Assembly: GCA_021826315.1 (NCBI GenBank)
Contig: JAKAZZ010000016.1
Span: forward strand, 1 to 52,316
Reading direction: 5' to 3'
From: Actinomycetes bacterium
GTDB lineage: Bacteria > Actinomycetota > Acidimicrobiia > Acidimicrobiales > Acidimicrobiaceae
DNA: 52,316 nt
Each line of letters opens with the position of its first letter. Position 1 is the stretch's first letter. Under the pieces are notes generated by a model. It did no database searches. It had not been told where the DNA came from and worked only from the letters and a program-made list of their open reading frames with translations. Below are positions 25,245 to 33,388 of this stretch, piece by piece. The translations under genes were made by a program, and so were the position numbers.

Positions 25245-25904
25245 TTGGTTGAGTCGCGGGTACCAGAAAAGGCGAGCGGAGGAGGTCGTAGGTTAGCGGA
25301 CAACGGTGAACAAATTGTCTTTGAGTGTCGCCCGAACGCAGTCGTTTTGACAGGCCCCTTTATCTCAAGCCTGCTCGTAATCGCCATTTGCTTATCAACC
25401 TTTGTTTTCGTACCGAATCTACCTCTTTTCGTAGGCTTAGTGCTGATCGCAGCAATCCTCGCCGCTTGTCTCTTCTACTTATTCAAATACCTCGAGTGGC
25501 GATTCTACGCCTTTCAGCTCACCCCTAAGCGAATGATTTTAAAGCAGGGACTCGTAGCCAAAAAGTCAGCTGAGGTTCCCTTGGAGCGACTTGGCGAGAT
25601 CGAGGTGAACGTATCGTTCGTCGAGCGTCTTTTGAAGGTTGGTAGCGTACGGATTTCGTCGATGGGTGATGATTCGGTGATGAATCTGCGCTATCAGGAT
25701 GATCCGATAAAGATTCGGAATCTGATTAACTTCACAGCGGAGCAGCGAAAGGGTTCTGGTGAGACGAAGGGCGCTGCAGGAAGTGCGACATACTCACCGG
25801 TCGACGAGATTACAAAGTTATTCGAAGCCTTCGAAAGGGGCGCACTCTCTTACCAAGAGTATCAAGAGATAAAGGCAGCCCTGATTCGAAGGATAATTGA
25901 ATAG
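25245..25904 (+). CDS. Membrane PH-domain (bPH2/DUF304) protein with C-terminal SHOCT motif
   Basis: The 219-residue protein has a short polar N-terminus, two adjacent transmembrane helices (about 40-58 and 62-80), then a bacterial PH-like domain with the pattern YAFQLTPKRMILKQGLVAKK, VPLERLGEIEV and GSVRISS. The last 30 residues (DEITKLFEAFERGALSYQEY and onwards) match the SHOCT oligomerisation motif. The TTG start is supported by GGAGG nine bases upstream. Proteins of this type sit in the membrane with the PH-like domain in the cytoplasm; their role is mostly unknown. It lies divergent to the ATP-grasp ligase gene and next to a palindromic operator candidate. Confidence 0.85.
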   Translation: MVESRVPEKASGGGRRLADNGEQIVFECRPNAVVLTGPFISSLLVIAICLSTFVFVPNLPLFVGLVLIAAILAACLFYLFKYLEWRFYAFQLTPKRMILKQGLVAKKSAEVPLERLGEIEVNVSFVERLLKVGSVRISSMGDDSVMNLRYQDDPIKIRNLINFTAEQRKGSGETKGAAGSATYSPVDEITKLFEAFERGALSYQEYQEIKAALIRRIIE

Positions 25905-25963
25905 GTTATTTCGACGGGCACAAGAAGAATTTTTCCCAATCCGGCTTTATTAGCCCTTGCGGG

Positions 25964-26770
25964 TCATTTGTCAAATGAGATCATTACGACTTCCATTGGT
26001 GGAAGCTCGTGACCGTTCAGGTACTCCCTTAGCTCTTCGCGCCGGTTCTCTTCTATGCAAGCACGACTCTGGTATTCGTTTAACCTCTCCTGCGAAGTAT
26101 GGCTAGGACCAGAAGTGGTGCGAATCCAACTTTCAATTTTGGGACTGTAACCAAACGCCTTTACTAACTCGATGACGTCGTTAGCTGTAGGCGTAGTTGG
26201 CCGCTTTATATGGTGAAAGTGCTCGTAGAGCGCGTTCACGTTCGAAAGTGGGTGGTTCCGTGTGACCTCAATTACGACGCTTTGAGTAGCGGCATCTATG
26301 AGTGCCGCAACGAAGGGAGCAGGATTCGGGACATTGTAGAGGACGTTGGCGTTTAATACGATGTCGGCCGTTAGGGAGAGCGTGGTTGGCCACGCAGAAT
26401 TAACGGTCCTTATGCGTTCGGCGAATCCTAAAGCGGTTGCATTCTCTTCGAAGGCGTCGAGCATCTCTTTGCTTTGATCGACTGCAACGATCTTCTCGAA
26501 GCTCGCTGCGACTAGGAGTGAGATCCCACCGGCCGCTGAACCTACGTCGATAAGACTCCTAGGTGCTCTTTTTTGATCGGTGGCTAGCCGCTCGAGCTCG
26601 CGTACAGTACCGCTTGATCGCCGCGATTGATCAGGCTTAAACTTATCTGGATTTAGTCGATAGGGGCTCGTCGGCGACTTGGCCAATAACTCATCAGGTA
26701 CCGCCCAAGAAGCGAGTGCCTCTCCCCAGCCTTGCGACAGCTCAGCAATCTTTCTTTCGTCGCGCAACAT
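25964..26770 (-). CDS. Class I SAM-dependent methyltransferase
   Basis: The 268-residue protein has a helical N-terminal extension of about 65 residues and then a Rossmann methyltransferase core: SLIDVGSAAGGISLLVA (motif I), VAVDQSKEML with the ribose-binding acid, and ADIVLNANVLYNVPNPAPF (motif IV region). After the core comes SVVIEVTRNHPLS. The mixed N-terminal part, with YRLNPDKFKPDQSRRSSG, probably forms a substrate lid. It converges with the PH-domain gene and diverges from the CoA-racemase gene. The methyl acceptor is unknown; small molecules are more common than proteins for this domain style. Confidence 0.8.
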   Translation of the reverse strand: MLRDERKIAELSQGWGEALASWAVPDELLAKSPTSPYRLNPDKFKPDQSRRSSGTVRELERLATDQKRAPRSLIDVGSAAGGISLLVAASFEKIVAVDQSKEMLDAFEENATALGFAERIRTVNSAWPTTLSLTADIVLNANVLYNVPNPAPFVAALIDAATQSVVIEVTRNHPLSNVNALYEHFHHIKRPTTPTANDVIELVKAFGYSPKIESWIRTTSGPSHTSQERLNEYQSRACIEENRREELREYLNGHELPPMEVVMISFDK

Positions 26771-26967
26771 TCGACCTTCTCTACCCCAAAAGCTTTATAC
26801 CTGCGAGATTACGCAAATTATAAGGCGATCTCAAATACATATTCAAGTGTAGCTCTTGATACAGTAGGGATTGCAAGTTGCCGTACATCGCGGTTATCGC
26901 TGTTTTCGAGATTTTAATCGATGTAGATTCGATGATCATAACTTGAGAATTATTTGGAGAGTTGAGA

Positions 26968-28119
26968 TTGACGCTGCGTAATGAATTGATTGGTCTTCGT
27001 GAATCGTCGGGGCCACTTTCGAAGGTTCTTGTTGTCGAGTTCCCGGCGATTGGACCTGCACCCTTTGCCGGTATGTTGTTGGCCGATATGGGCGCTACTG
27101 TCATTCGAATCGACCGACGCCAGGTGGATCGATCTAAAGAAGATAGTGTGCTCGCGCAAATATTCGCAAGTGATGTGATGGGGCGCTCAAAAGTATCGAT
27201 TGATCTTGACTTCAAAGATCCCGGCGACTTCGACGTGGCTCTTTCACTGATCGGGTGCGCAGATGTTCTGTTAGAGGGGTTTCGCCCCGGAGTTATGGAG
27301 AGACTTGGCTTCACCCGTGAGCGTCTCGAGAAGACCAACCCCAACCTAACTTATGGTCGCATGACCGGTTGGGGCCAAAGCGGGCCGATCTCGCACCTTG
27401 CAGGCCACGACATGAATTACATCTCCCTCTCGGGCGTGTTGTCAATGATCGGCGAAAGGGATGGACCTCCTTCAATTCCTCTCAATTTGATCGGTGACTT
27501 TGGTGGTGGGGGAATGGCTATGGCCTTTGCTATCGTCTCTACCTTGGTGGGTGCTCGTGAGGAGCGTAAATTTTCAGAGTTGGACGTAGCAATGGTTGAC
27601 GGTGCATCCAACCTTGCATCGATGATCTTTGGTATGAGGTCAAACGGGGCATGGCGCGATCAGCGGGCCTCAAATCTGCTAGATGGCGGCACCCCTTTTT
27701 ACTCAATATACCGATGTGGCGACGGTGGTTACTTCGGCGTTGCATCCCTAGAACCTCAGTTCTACCGCTGCCTCATCGAAGCCCTTGGTGTAAGTGACGA
27801 AGAATGCTTCTTGAATCAAGGAGACCAGTCGAAGTGGTTGGAGATGCGCCGTCGCTTTGAGGAGATATTCGGTTCGAATACTCGTGATTACTTTGAGGGG
27901 CTTCTCTCACATCTCGATACCTGTGCATTTCCGGTCTTATCACCAAGCGAGGCAATTGAGCATCCCCATAACCGCGAACGAGGTTCGTTCGTAGACGTTG
28001 ATGGCGTAGTCCAACCTTCACCATTCGCCGTTGTAAATGGCGAACGAGCCTCCAAGGTTTCGCCGCCTCCTTTTCCTGGACGAGATCGTGAGAGGATCCT
28101 ATCGATCCTAAAACTATAG
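26968..28119 (+). CDS. Alpha-methylacyl-CoA racemase-like CaiB/BaiF family enzyme
   Basis: The protein belongs to CoA-transferase family III and looks most like alpha-methylacyl-CoA racemases, which invert the C2 methyl centre of branched acyl-CoAs so that they can enter beta-oxidation. Signatures are LLADMGATVIRID, EGFRPGVMERLGF, TGWGQSGP, AGHDMNYISLSG with the catalytic-type histidine, and NLIGDFGGGGM with the aspartate. The 383-residue length fits. The TTG at 26968 has GGAGA seven bases upstream; the TTG at 26962 would leave one base of spacing. Other family III members transfer CoA; the HDMNYI and GDFGGGGM pair favours racemase. It stands alone, with 146 bp before the Rieske gene. Confidence 0.85.
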   Translation: MTLRNELIGLRESSGPLSKVLVVEFPAIGPAPFAGMLLADMGATVIRIDRRQVDRSKEDSVLAQIFASDVMGRSKVSIDLDFKDPGDFDVALSLIGCADVLLEGFRPGVMERLGFTRERLEKTNPNLTYGRMTGWGQSGPISHLAGHDMNYISLSGVLSMIGERDGPPSIPLNLIGDFGGGGMAMAFAIVSTLVGAREERKFSELDVAMVDGASNLASMIFGMRSNGAWRDQRASNLLDGGTPFYSIYRCGDGGYFGVASLEPQFYRCLIEALGVSDEECFLNQGDQSKWLEMRRRFEEIFGSNTRDYFEGLLSHLDTCAFPVLSPSEAIEHPHNRERGSFVDVDGVVQPSPFAVVNGERASKVSPPPFPGRDRERILSILKL

Positions 28120-28150
28120 CCAAAAGGGTATTAACAGGAAAATCTAAGGC

Positions 28151-28169
28151 TTGTAACAGATTTGTAACA
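28151..28169. repeat. Direct repeat upstream of the Rieske gene
   Basis: The octamer TTGTAACA occurs twice, 11 bases apart, about one helical turn. It lies roughly 100 bases before the Rieske oxygenase start and may be a tandem activator site. Confidence 0.35.
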
Positions 28170-28265
28170 CCGACGCTATGGATGGATAAGCGCCTCGACT
28201 AGCCTTATTTCAAAGGTCGTATCTAGTAGGCATTTTCGCCATTCGAAGAAACTTTTGAGGTGATC

Positions 28266-29297
28266 GTGGCTCCGAGAGAGCAAAACCTTCTCGATAATCG
28301 CGACGAGCGCTTATCTTCTTTCTACCATGTCGTCGCCAAGTCGGTCGATATTGATGATTCTCCTACCCCTATTTCTCTTCTTGGAAAAGATTACGTTTTC
28401 CTGCGTCGTGAAGGCAAGGTAATAGCGTTTGAAGATCGCTGCCCTCATCGTGGCGCACCTCTTTCAATAGGTAAATTCTGTGACGAGTACGTTGAGTGCG
28501 GATATCACGGATGGAAGTTTGGATTCGATGGTGGCTGCATAGAAATTCCGGCTCTTGGCAAAGACGCTTCGATTCCAAAGGCCGCAACACTTTCTGGACC
28601 TTTCGCCGTAGTTGAGCGCTATGGCCTCGTCTTCATTGCAATAGACGAGCCCAAAGCCGAGATAATCGAGATCGAAGAGTTTGATGACCCAAACTTCGAC
28701 GTTGGATACCTCGAGACCTTCGATGCTCGTCAATACGCTGCCTTCTTGGCAGATAACTTTCTAGACGTAGCTCACTTTCCATTCGTTCATAGCTCTACCT
28801 TTGGCGATGGGGAAGAAAAAGTTGTGGAGGACTTTGAGATCGTTGAAGAGGGAACATCCTTTACGGCAACTTACGAACACTCCTTTTCGAACCGTGAGGA
28901 TCCTCTAGTCCACACTGGCGAGCACGAGCTCGTTCAAAGACGGCGACTTACATATCGCTTTGTTCCTCCATTTCAGCTGACTCTCCGTATCGACTTTCTT
29001 GCAACTGGCGGAGTAAACACGATCGCTTTCTTTGTCACGCCATCTGCGGAACGCTCATCTCGGCTTTACTCTCTTTTGATTCGTAATGACTTAGGGGGGT
29101 CCAAGCTCGCAATGGGCGAGGCGGTCGCATATGAGGAGAAGATCATCATTGAAGATCTTGCAGTCCAAGAGGCCTATCATGCCAAGGGATTTCCGCTCAG
29201 CGCAACTGGTTTTGTGAGTACCCGTGCAGATCGGGTGACATCAACGTTTCGTAGGAAGCTGCGAGAGGCTCTCGGGGAAGATATCTCCGACGAGTAA
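28266..29297 (+). CDS. Rieske non-heme iron oxygenase, catalytic subunit
   Basis: The 343-residue protein should use O2 and electrons from a reductase to hydroxylate or demethylate a substrate. The N-terminal Rieske [2Fe-2S] site is CPHRG (from residue 59) and CGYHGW (from residue 78). The C-terminal catalytic domain has the 2-His-1-carboxylate set in DNFLDVAHFPFVH, with Asp167 and His170/His175 the visible bridging and metal residues. The layout resembles the vanillate O-demethylase/pheophorbide oxygenase branch. No reductase or ferredoxin gene lies near, so the electron donor must be elsewhere. The GTG at 28266 has GAGG five bases upstream. An NCS1 permease gene follows after 92 bp and may bring in the substrate. 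Confidence 0.9.
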   Translation: MAPREQNLLDNRDERLSSFYHVVAKSVDIDDSPTPISLLGKDYVFLRREGKVIAFEDRCPHRGAPLSIGKFCDEYVECGYHGWKFGFDGGCIEIPALGKDASIPKAATLSGPFAVVERYGLVFIAIDEPKAEIIEIEEFDDPNFDVGYLETFDARQYAAFLADNFLDVAHFPFVHSSTFGDGEEKVVEDFEIVEEGTSFTATYEHSFSNREDPLVHTGEHELVQRRRLTYRFVPPFQLTLRIDFLATGGVNTIAFFVTPSAERSSRLYSLLIRNDLGGSKLAMGEAVAYEEKIIIEDLAVQEAYHAKGFPLSATGFVSTRADRVTSTFRRKLREALGEDISDE

Positions 29298-29389
29298 GAG
29301 CTACATAGGCGGAATTTAGCTGAAGTAGTGGTAGGTATAGGTAGCGCGCTAAGTCGCGTGAAGTAATCAGATAATAGGAGTGAAAGAGC

Positions 29390-30820
29390 TTGAAAGAGGC
29401 CTTCGAGATTCCCATTGCGGAAGCAGGACCGTTCACCCTCGAGAAGCGCGGCATCGACTACATTCCCAAGAGTGAAAGGTGGGCGACCCCATCGAGCCTC
29501 TTCTGGATGTGGGGCGGTGCAATCTTCAACGTCGAGATCCTCGTATACGGGGCTGTCTTGATGAGTTTCGGCCTGTCCTTCTTCCAGTCGGTAGTTGTGA
29601 TACTGCTAGGAAACCTCTCCTATATTCTTCTTGGCGTTGCTTCGTTGCAAGGTCCTGAGGCGGGAACCACTACCTTTATCATCAACCGAGCTAGTTTTGG
29701 ATCTAAGGGTTCAAGGCTCATCGCGCTCTTCAACTGGTTGACTCAAGTCGGCTTTGAGACCGAAGGTATCGCTATTGTTGTTATCGCTGGAATGGCGCTC
29801 CTTTCCAAGGTGGGTGTTGGCTCTTCTACAACTATGAAGATCGTCCTCCTTGTAGCCGCTGGAGCAATTCAGCTGATTCTGCCAGCCTTCGGCCACCAAG
29901 CGATCCTAAAGACGCTAAAGATCTTGGTTATCCCTTTCTTTGTACTCTTCCTCGTATTTGCTATTCTTAGCATTGGCAAGGTAAATGTTCACTCGGTGGC
30001 ACACGGTGCCAACTGGCAGACACTTACTGAGGGACTCGCCTTCATTCTTGCAGCATCTGGCCTCGGATGGACTGAAAATGGTAACGATTACTCAAGATAC
30101 CTACCTCGTGATGCATCCAAGGGCAAGACAGTCCTCTTTGTTACCCTTGGAACTTACGTTCCGTCGGTCCTCTTGATGATCCTCGGTGCTGCTGCTGCTA
30201 CCTTTGCCGGCTCTGCCTCGGGATCGATCCCTGGTATCGCCTCGAAGCTGACGCCTTGGTTCATCTGGCCATACCTAATCGTTGCGATCATCCAGATCTT
30301 TGCCATTAACAGCTTGGACCTATACTCCTCAGGAGTTACCTTGCAGGCGCTCGGTTTGAAGTTACAACGTTGGAAGGCAACGCTGCTTGATACAGTTATC
30401 TGTACTTCGCTAGCGGCGTATGCCATCTTTTCCTCTTCGTTCAATACGCTTCTTTCAGAGTTCATTCTTTATATCATCGTGTGGGTTGCTCCTTGGACCG
30501 CTATTTACTTAGTTGATTGGCTTATGAGGAAGCGCCAATACTCAGCAACTGATCTCCAGCTTGTCGATAGGGGAATCTACTATCGCGGAAACGGCATCTT
30601 TCTGCCAGGTATAGTTGCTCAGATAGCTGGAATGGTCGGGGCGATGTTGACGATAGACGTCTACCCTCACTATGTCTCGGTCTTCTCTAACGCCACAAAT
30701 GGTGCAGATATCTCTGTCTTCGTTGGCCTGATCGTGGGCGGTATAACCTACTACGTCCTAGCCAAGAAGAAGATTGAGGAAGAAGTGACTGCTCAGCTAG
30801 TCTCGATCTCAATCGACTAG
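29390..30820 (+). CDS. NCS1-family (purine/cytosine/allantoin/hydantoin-type) permease
   Basis: The 476-residue integral membrane protein has about 12 helices and the NCS1 pattern: a polar N-terminus (PFTLEKRGIDYIPKSER), WMWGGAIFNVEILVYGA, GPEAGTTTFIINRASFG with the RASFG motif, and SGLGWTENGNDYSRYLP with the NDYSRY motif that ends a helix. NCS1 members import nucleobases, vitamins or hydantoins with H+ or Na+. The TTG start has AGGAG nine bases upstream. It follows the Rieske oxygenase gene closely, which suggests uptake of its N-heterocyclic or aromatic substrate. A strong terminator 100 bases downstream ends the transcript. Confidence 0.9.
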   Translation: MKEAFEIPIAEAGPFTLEKRGIDYIPKSERWATPSSLFWMWGGAIFNVEILVYGAVLMSFGLSFFQSVVVILLGNLSYILLGVASLQGPEAGTTTFIINRASFGSKGSRLIALFNWLTQVGFETEGIAIVVIAGMALLSKVGVGSSTTMKIVLLVAAGAIQLILPAFGHQAILKTLKILVIPFFVLFLVFAILSIGKVNVHSVAHGANWQTLTEGLAFILAASGLGWTENGNDYSRYLPRDASKGKTVLFVTLGTYVPSVLLMILGAAAATFAGSASGSIPGIASKLTPWFIWPYLIVAIIQIFAINSLDLYSSGVTLQALGLKLQRWKATLLDTVICTSLAAYAIFSSSFNTLLSEFILYIIVWVAPWTAIYLVDWLMRKRQYSATDLQLVDRGIYYRGNGIFLPGIVAQIAGMVGAMLTIDVYPHYVSVFSNATNGADISVFVGLIVGGITYYVLAKKKIEEEVTAQLVSISID

Positions 30821-30922
30821 AGGACATCAACTCAAGGTTTGGAGAGCGGCCCCGATATAGTCGCTTTCCCTTAAGTGCGTGCGAGAGTTAGTTTTCTCGT
30901 GCTAGCGAAAATTGTTTTAGCC

Positions 30923-30965
30923 AAATAAGGGGCCTTTCGCATAACGCAAGGGTCCCTTATTTTTT
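30923..30965 (+). terminator. Strong Rho-independent terminator
   Basis: About 14 base pairs (two G-U) form between 30923-30936 and 30949-30962, and a run of T follows directly. It ends the Rieske/permease transcript. Confidence 0.9.
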
Positions 30966-31035
30966 ATACCTCCTTCAACGTGTTTAAAACCTTCAACTCA
31001 TGTCTGTTATCTTTGGCGATAGAGGGAGATTTGCG

Positions 31036-32388
31036 ATGTTCAATTTGGGTCATGGAAGTGGCGGTGACGTAGTCCTCTCTTCCGAATCGCACCTTCTAAT
31101 TCTTGGTCCACCTAGATGTGGCAAGACTCGTTCCGTAGTTATTCCAAACTTGAAGAGTCTCGGGGTTGCTACAGTCGTTACCTCCACCAAAGAAGATATC
31201 ATCGGCGACACCATTGGGGCTCGTAAGGAAATGGGGGATGTCTACATCTTTGACCCCTTGGAGTCAGTTAGGGATTTGAAGGGGGCTAACAGACTCTACT
31301 TCTCACCCATATCAGCCATAGATACCTTCGATGACGCAATGATGATGGCGCATGCAATGTTCGGTGCTTCCCTTACCGCCAGCAGGGGTGGGCAGGTTAA
31401 CTTTTGGGAAGAGCGTGCTGAGGCCGTTATCTCCTCGATCCTTCTAGCAGCCAAGGTTGCACCAACGCATCTTTCTATGGACTTTGTGATGGAGACGATA
31501 GAGGGACGAAACTTTGACCACGCTCTAGCGATATTGGAGAGCCAAGGCCAGAGCGAGGCGTTTCGAACCCTCTCCTCGGTTGCATTGGCTGCTCCTAAGG
31601 AGCAGAGTGGCATTGCATCAACGGCCTCCTCGATTCTTTCGGCTTATCGAAGTCCCTCTGTGCTAAATCAGGAACGACAAGCTAACTTTGACCCCAAGGG
31701 ATTTGTCCGGTCGTGCGATACCATCTACGTGGTAGCACCGGCAGCACAGCAACAGATTGTCGCGCCAGTAGTTCTTGGATTGATGCAGGCGGTAAAAGGA
31801 GCTAGTTACGAGTGGGCTAGAGATCGCTCGATACGAGATGAAACCTTTGTTCCTAAACCAAATGTTGCGCTCCTACTAGATGAGATGGCCAACATTGCAC
31901 CGCTTAGGGATCTTGCCTCGATACTTTCAGAAGGGGCGAGCCAAGGAGTCTTAGTCATGGGAGTCTTACAGGATCTTTCGCAGGCTCGCCACCGTTGGGG
32001 AAGCGAAAGCGACGGATTTATAACCCTTTTTGGTAATGTGGCGATCTTTCCTGGGATTGCAGACAGTAAGACACTCCGCGACCTTTCACTTCTTGGCGGA
32101 GAGGACGTTGTGACTCTTCGAAGTAGATCTTCCCGTCGTTCACTCCTTGCACCTCCATCTGTGACCTACAGCGAACACTTTCACCCTCGCGTTACCCCAT
32201 CAGAGATATTTGCTACTCCGAGGGACGAGATCCTCCTTTTCTCTGGCAATGGAGGATTCACGAGGGTGATGCGTCGGCGAGATGAGATATCGCCAAATAT
32301 TTCTCGCTCACAAGAGATGGAGGTGATGGAGGTGAAAGATGATGCTACTAGGTCGCGACGGCGAGGTCCGATCCTTGGTCGGTGGTAG
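31036..32388 (+). CDS. Solitary VirD4/TraG-type coupling-protein ATPase
   Basis: The 450-residue protein is a hexameric-type ATPase of the VirD4/TraG/FtsK fold. The Walker A LGPPRCGKTRSVVIPN is near residue 22, the Walker B ALLLDEMANIAP near 280, and the following GASQGVLVMGVLQDLSQARH is typical of conjugative coupling proteins. No transmembrane helices precede the ATPase, unlike classical VirD4, so this would be a cytoplasmic form. No relaxase, pilus or other T4SS gene is near. The start is set at 31036, which has GGGAG seven bases upstream; an ATG at 31000 adds 12 residues and lacks such a site. The C-terminus is basic (SRRRGPILGRW). The substrate, DNA or protein, is unknown. Confidence 0.85.
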   Translation: MFNLGHGSGGDVVLSSESHLLILGPPRCGKTRSVVIPNLKSLGVATVVTSTKEDIIGDTIGARKEMGDVYIFDPLESVRDLKGANRLYFSPISAIDTFDDAMMMAHAMFGASLTASRGGQVNFWEERAEAVISSILLAAKVAPTHLSMDFVMETIEGRNFDHALAILESQGQSEAFRTLSSVALAAPKEQSGIASTASSILSAYRSPSVLNQERQANFDPKGFVRSCDTIYVVAPAAQQQIVAPVVLGLMQAVKGASYEWARDRSIRDETFVPKPNVALLLDEMANIAPLRDLASILSEGASQGVLVMGVLQDLSQARHRWGSESDGFITLFGNVAIFPGIADSKTLRDLSLLGGEDVVTLRSRSSRRSLLAPPSVTYSEHFHPRVTPSEIFATPRDEILLFSGNGGFTRVMRRRDEISPNISRSQEMEVMEVKDDATRSRRRGPILGRW

Positions 32389-32483
32389 TAGTAAGGCGGC
32401 TCGGACTTCGTGTGGCACCTATGAACTTGATGGCGGTGGGCTAGGCTAGAGGTTCAAAAGGACGAGGGCTAGGAAAGTTTTAG

Positions 32484-32864
32484 ATGATCGCCTCAGTAAC
32501 TGACTTCCACGTTGTATGGGCCTGGATCGTAATCGGAGGCAATGCACTCGCGGGAATTTGGACCTTGGCTGCTATCAGGAACGTCAAGATGAGGACTCGA
32601 GCACTTTGGTGGTTCACCGTTTTCGTTCAATCTGCGATCTACATCCAAGTGCTAACTGGGATTTACCTCGTAGTAGGAGAGCACAAGAAGATGGCCGCTT
32701 TCCACCCCTTCTATGGATTTGTGGCGATTATCGCCTCTGGTTTCCTGTTCGCATACCGTGATTCGATGGCAAAGTGGCTCTACTGGTTGTACGGCATCGG
32801 TGGACTGTTTGTCGCTGGTCTAGGGATTCGTGCCTTCATAGTCGCGGCCGCGTACCACCCATAG
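32484..32864 (+). CDS. Small four-helix membrane protein
   Basis: The 126-residue protein has four hydrophobic helices (about residues 8-28, 41-62, 71-89, 97-118) joined by short loops, with a basic loop after the first helix (IRNVKMRTRALWW). Histidines in the first helix (DFHVVWAWIV) and in loop 2-3 (AAFHPFYGF) lie near the membrane surface and could bind metal or heme, but no motif proves it. The ATG has GGAAAG upstream. It follows the VirD4-like gene by 95 bp on the same strand. Similar four-helix proteins occur in actinobacteria without a known function; I cannot name a family. Confidence 0.75.
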   Translation: MIASVTDFHVVWAWIVIGGNALAGIWTLAAIRNVKMRTRALWWFTVFVQSAIYIQVLTGIYLVVGEHKKMAAFHPFYGFVAIIASGFLFAYRDSMAKWLYWLYGIGGLFVAGLGIRAFIVAAAYHP

Positions 32865-33010
32865 GGAAGTGCCCACTACTGACAGAAGATAGTTGGTCTC
32901 AGATTAATCTTCAGTCCGTGAATCGCATTGAGGTGAGTGATGTCTCCTTCTAAGCCTTGAATCAAAATTTTCCGAGCAACTTAGATCGGCTAAGGAGCCT
33001 TTTGAAAGCT

Positions 33011-33262
33011 TCAGGCTAAATGGAGCTTGATCGATTTGGTCGTTGGGCACGTCAGAGTACGTGTAACGCCAGGGATTCTAGCGATAGCAGTTGTGACTGA
33101 GTTGCCTAGTTCGGTGAGGTCTTCTGCGACGACTCGAGCAATAACGTCGTAGGGTCCAGTTATCTCGTCAGCAAACTCTACGCCTGGAAGCTGTGAAAGC
33201 TTCTCACCTACTTCGGAGACTCGCCCCACTTCAGTTTGAATTAGCACGAACGCGGTTACCAA
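33011..33262 (-). CDS. Stand-alone Lrp/AsnC ligand-binding (RAM) domain protein
   Basis: The 83-residue protein is just the AsnC/Lrp effector domain: AFVLIQTEVGRVSEVGEKL, then GVEFADEITGPYDVIARV, and a C-terminal helix and strand with IPGVTRTLT. The helix-turn-helix DNA-binding half is absent. Such stand-alone RAM proteins form ring-shaped assemblies that bind amino acids and may modulate full-length Lrp-like regulators. The TTG start has AGGAAG about ten bases upstream. It stands between the four-helix membrane protein gene (convergent) and the hotdog dehydratase gene (divergent). Neither the ligand nor a partner can be deduced. Confidence 0.88.
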   Translation of the reverse strand: MVTAFVLIQTEVGRVSEVGEKLSQLPGVEFADEITGPYDVIARVVAEDLTELGNSVTTAIARIPGVTRTLTCPTTKSIKLHLA

Positions 33263-33373
33263 AATTTGCAGCTTCCTAAGTTGACTAGGAGTTAGAGGCT
33301 AGTCGCTCAAAATGGTAAATCTGAAACCTCCTTAAATAAGTTGGCCTTGAACTCGGAGTATTTCTTATCTTGT

Positions 33374-33379
33374 TATAAT
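33374..33379 (+). promoter_or_regulatory. -10 box of a probable leaderless promoter
   Basis: A perfect TATAAT ends ten bases before the ATG at 33389, so the transcript should begin at or next to the start codon. No Shine-Dalgarno sequence is present, which fits a leaderless mRNA. A -35 box with good spacing is not apparent. Confidence 0.5.
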
Positions 33380-33388
33380 TTTCGGTCA

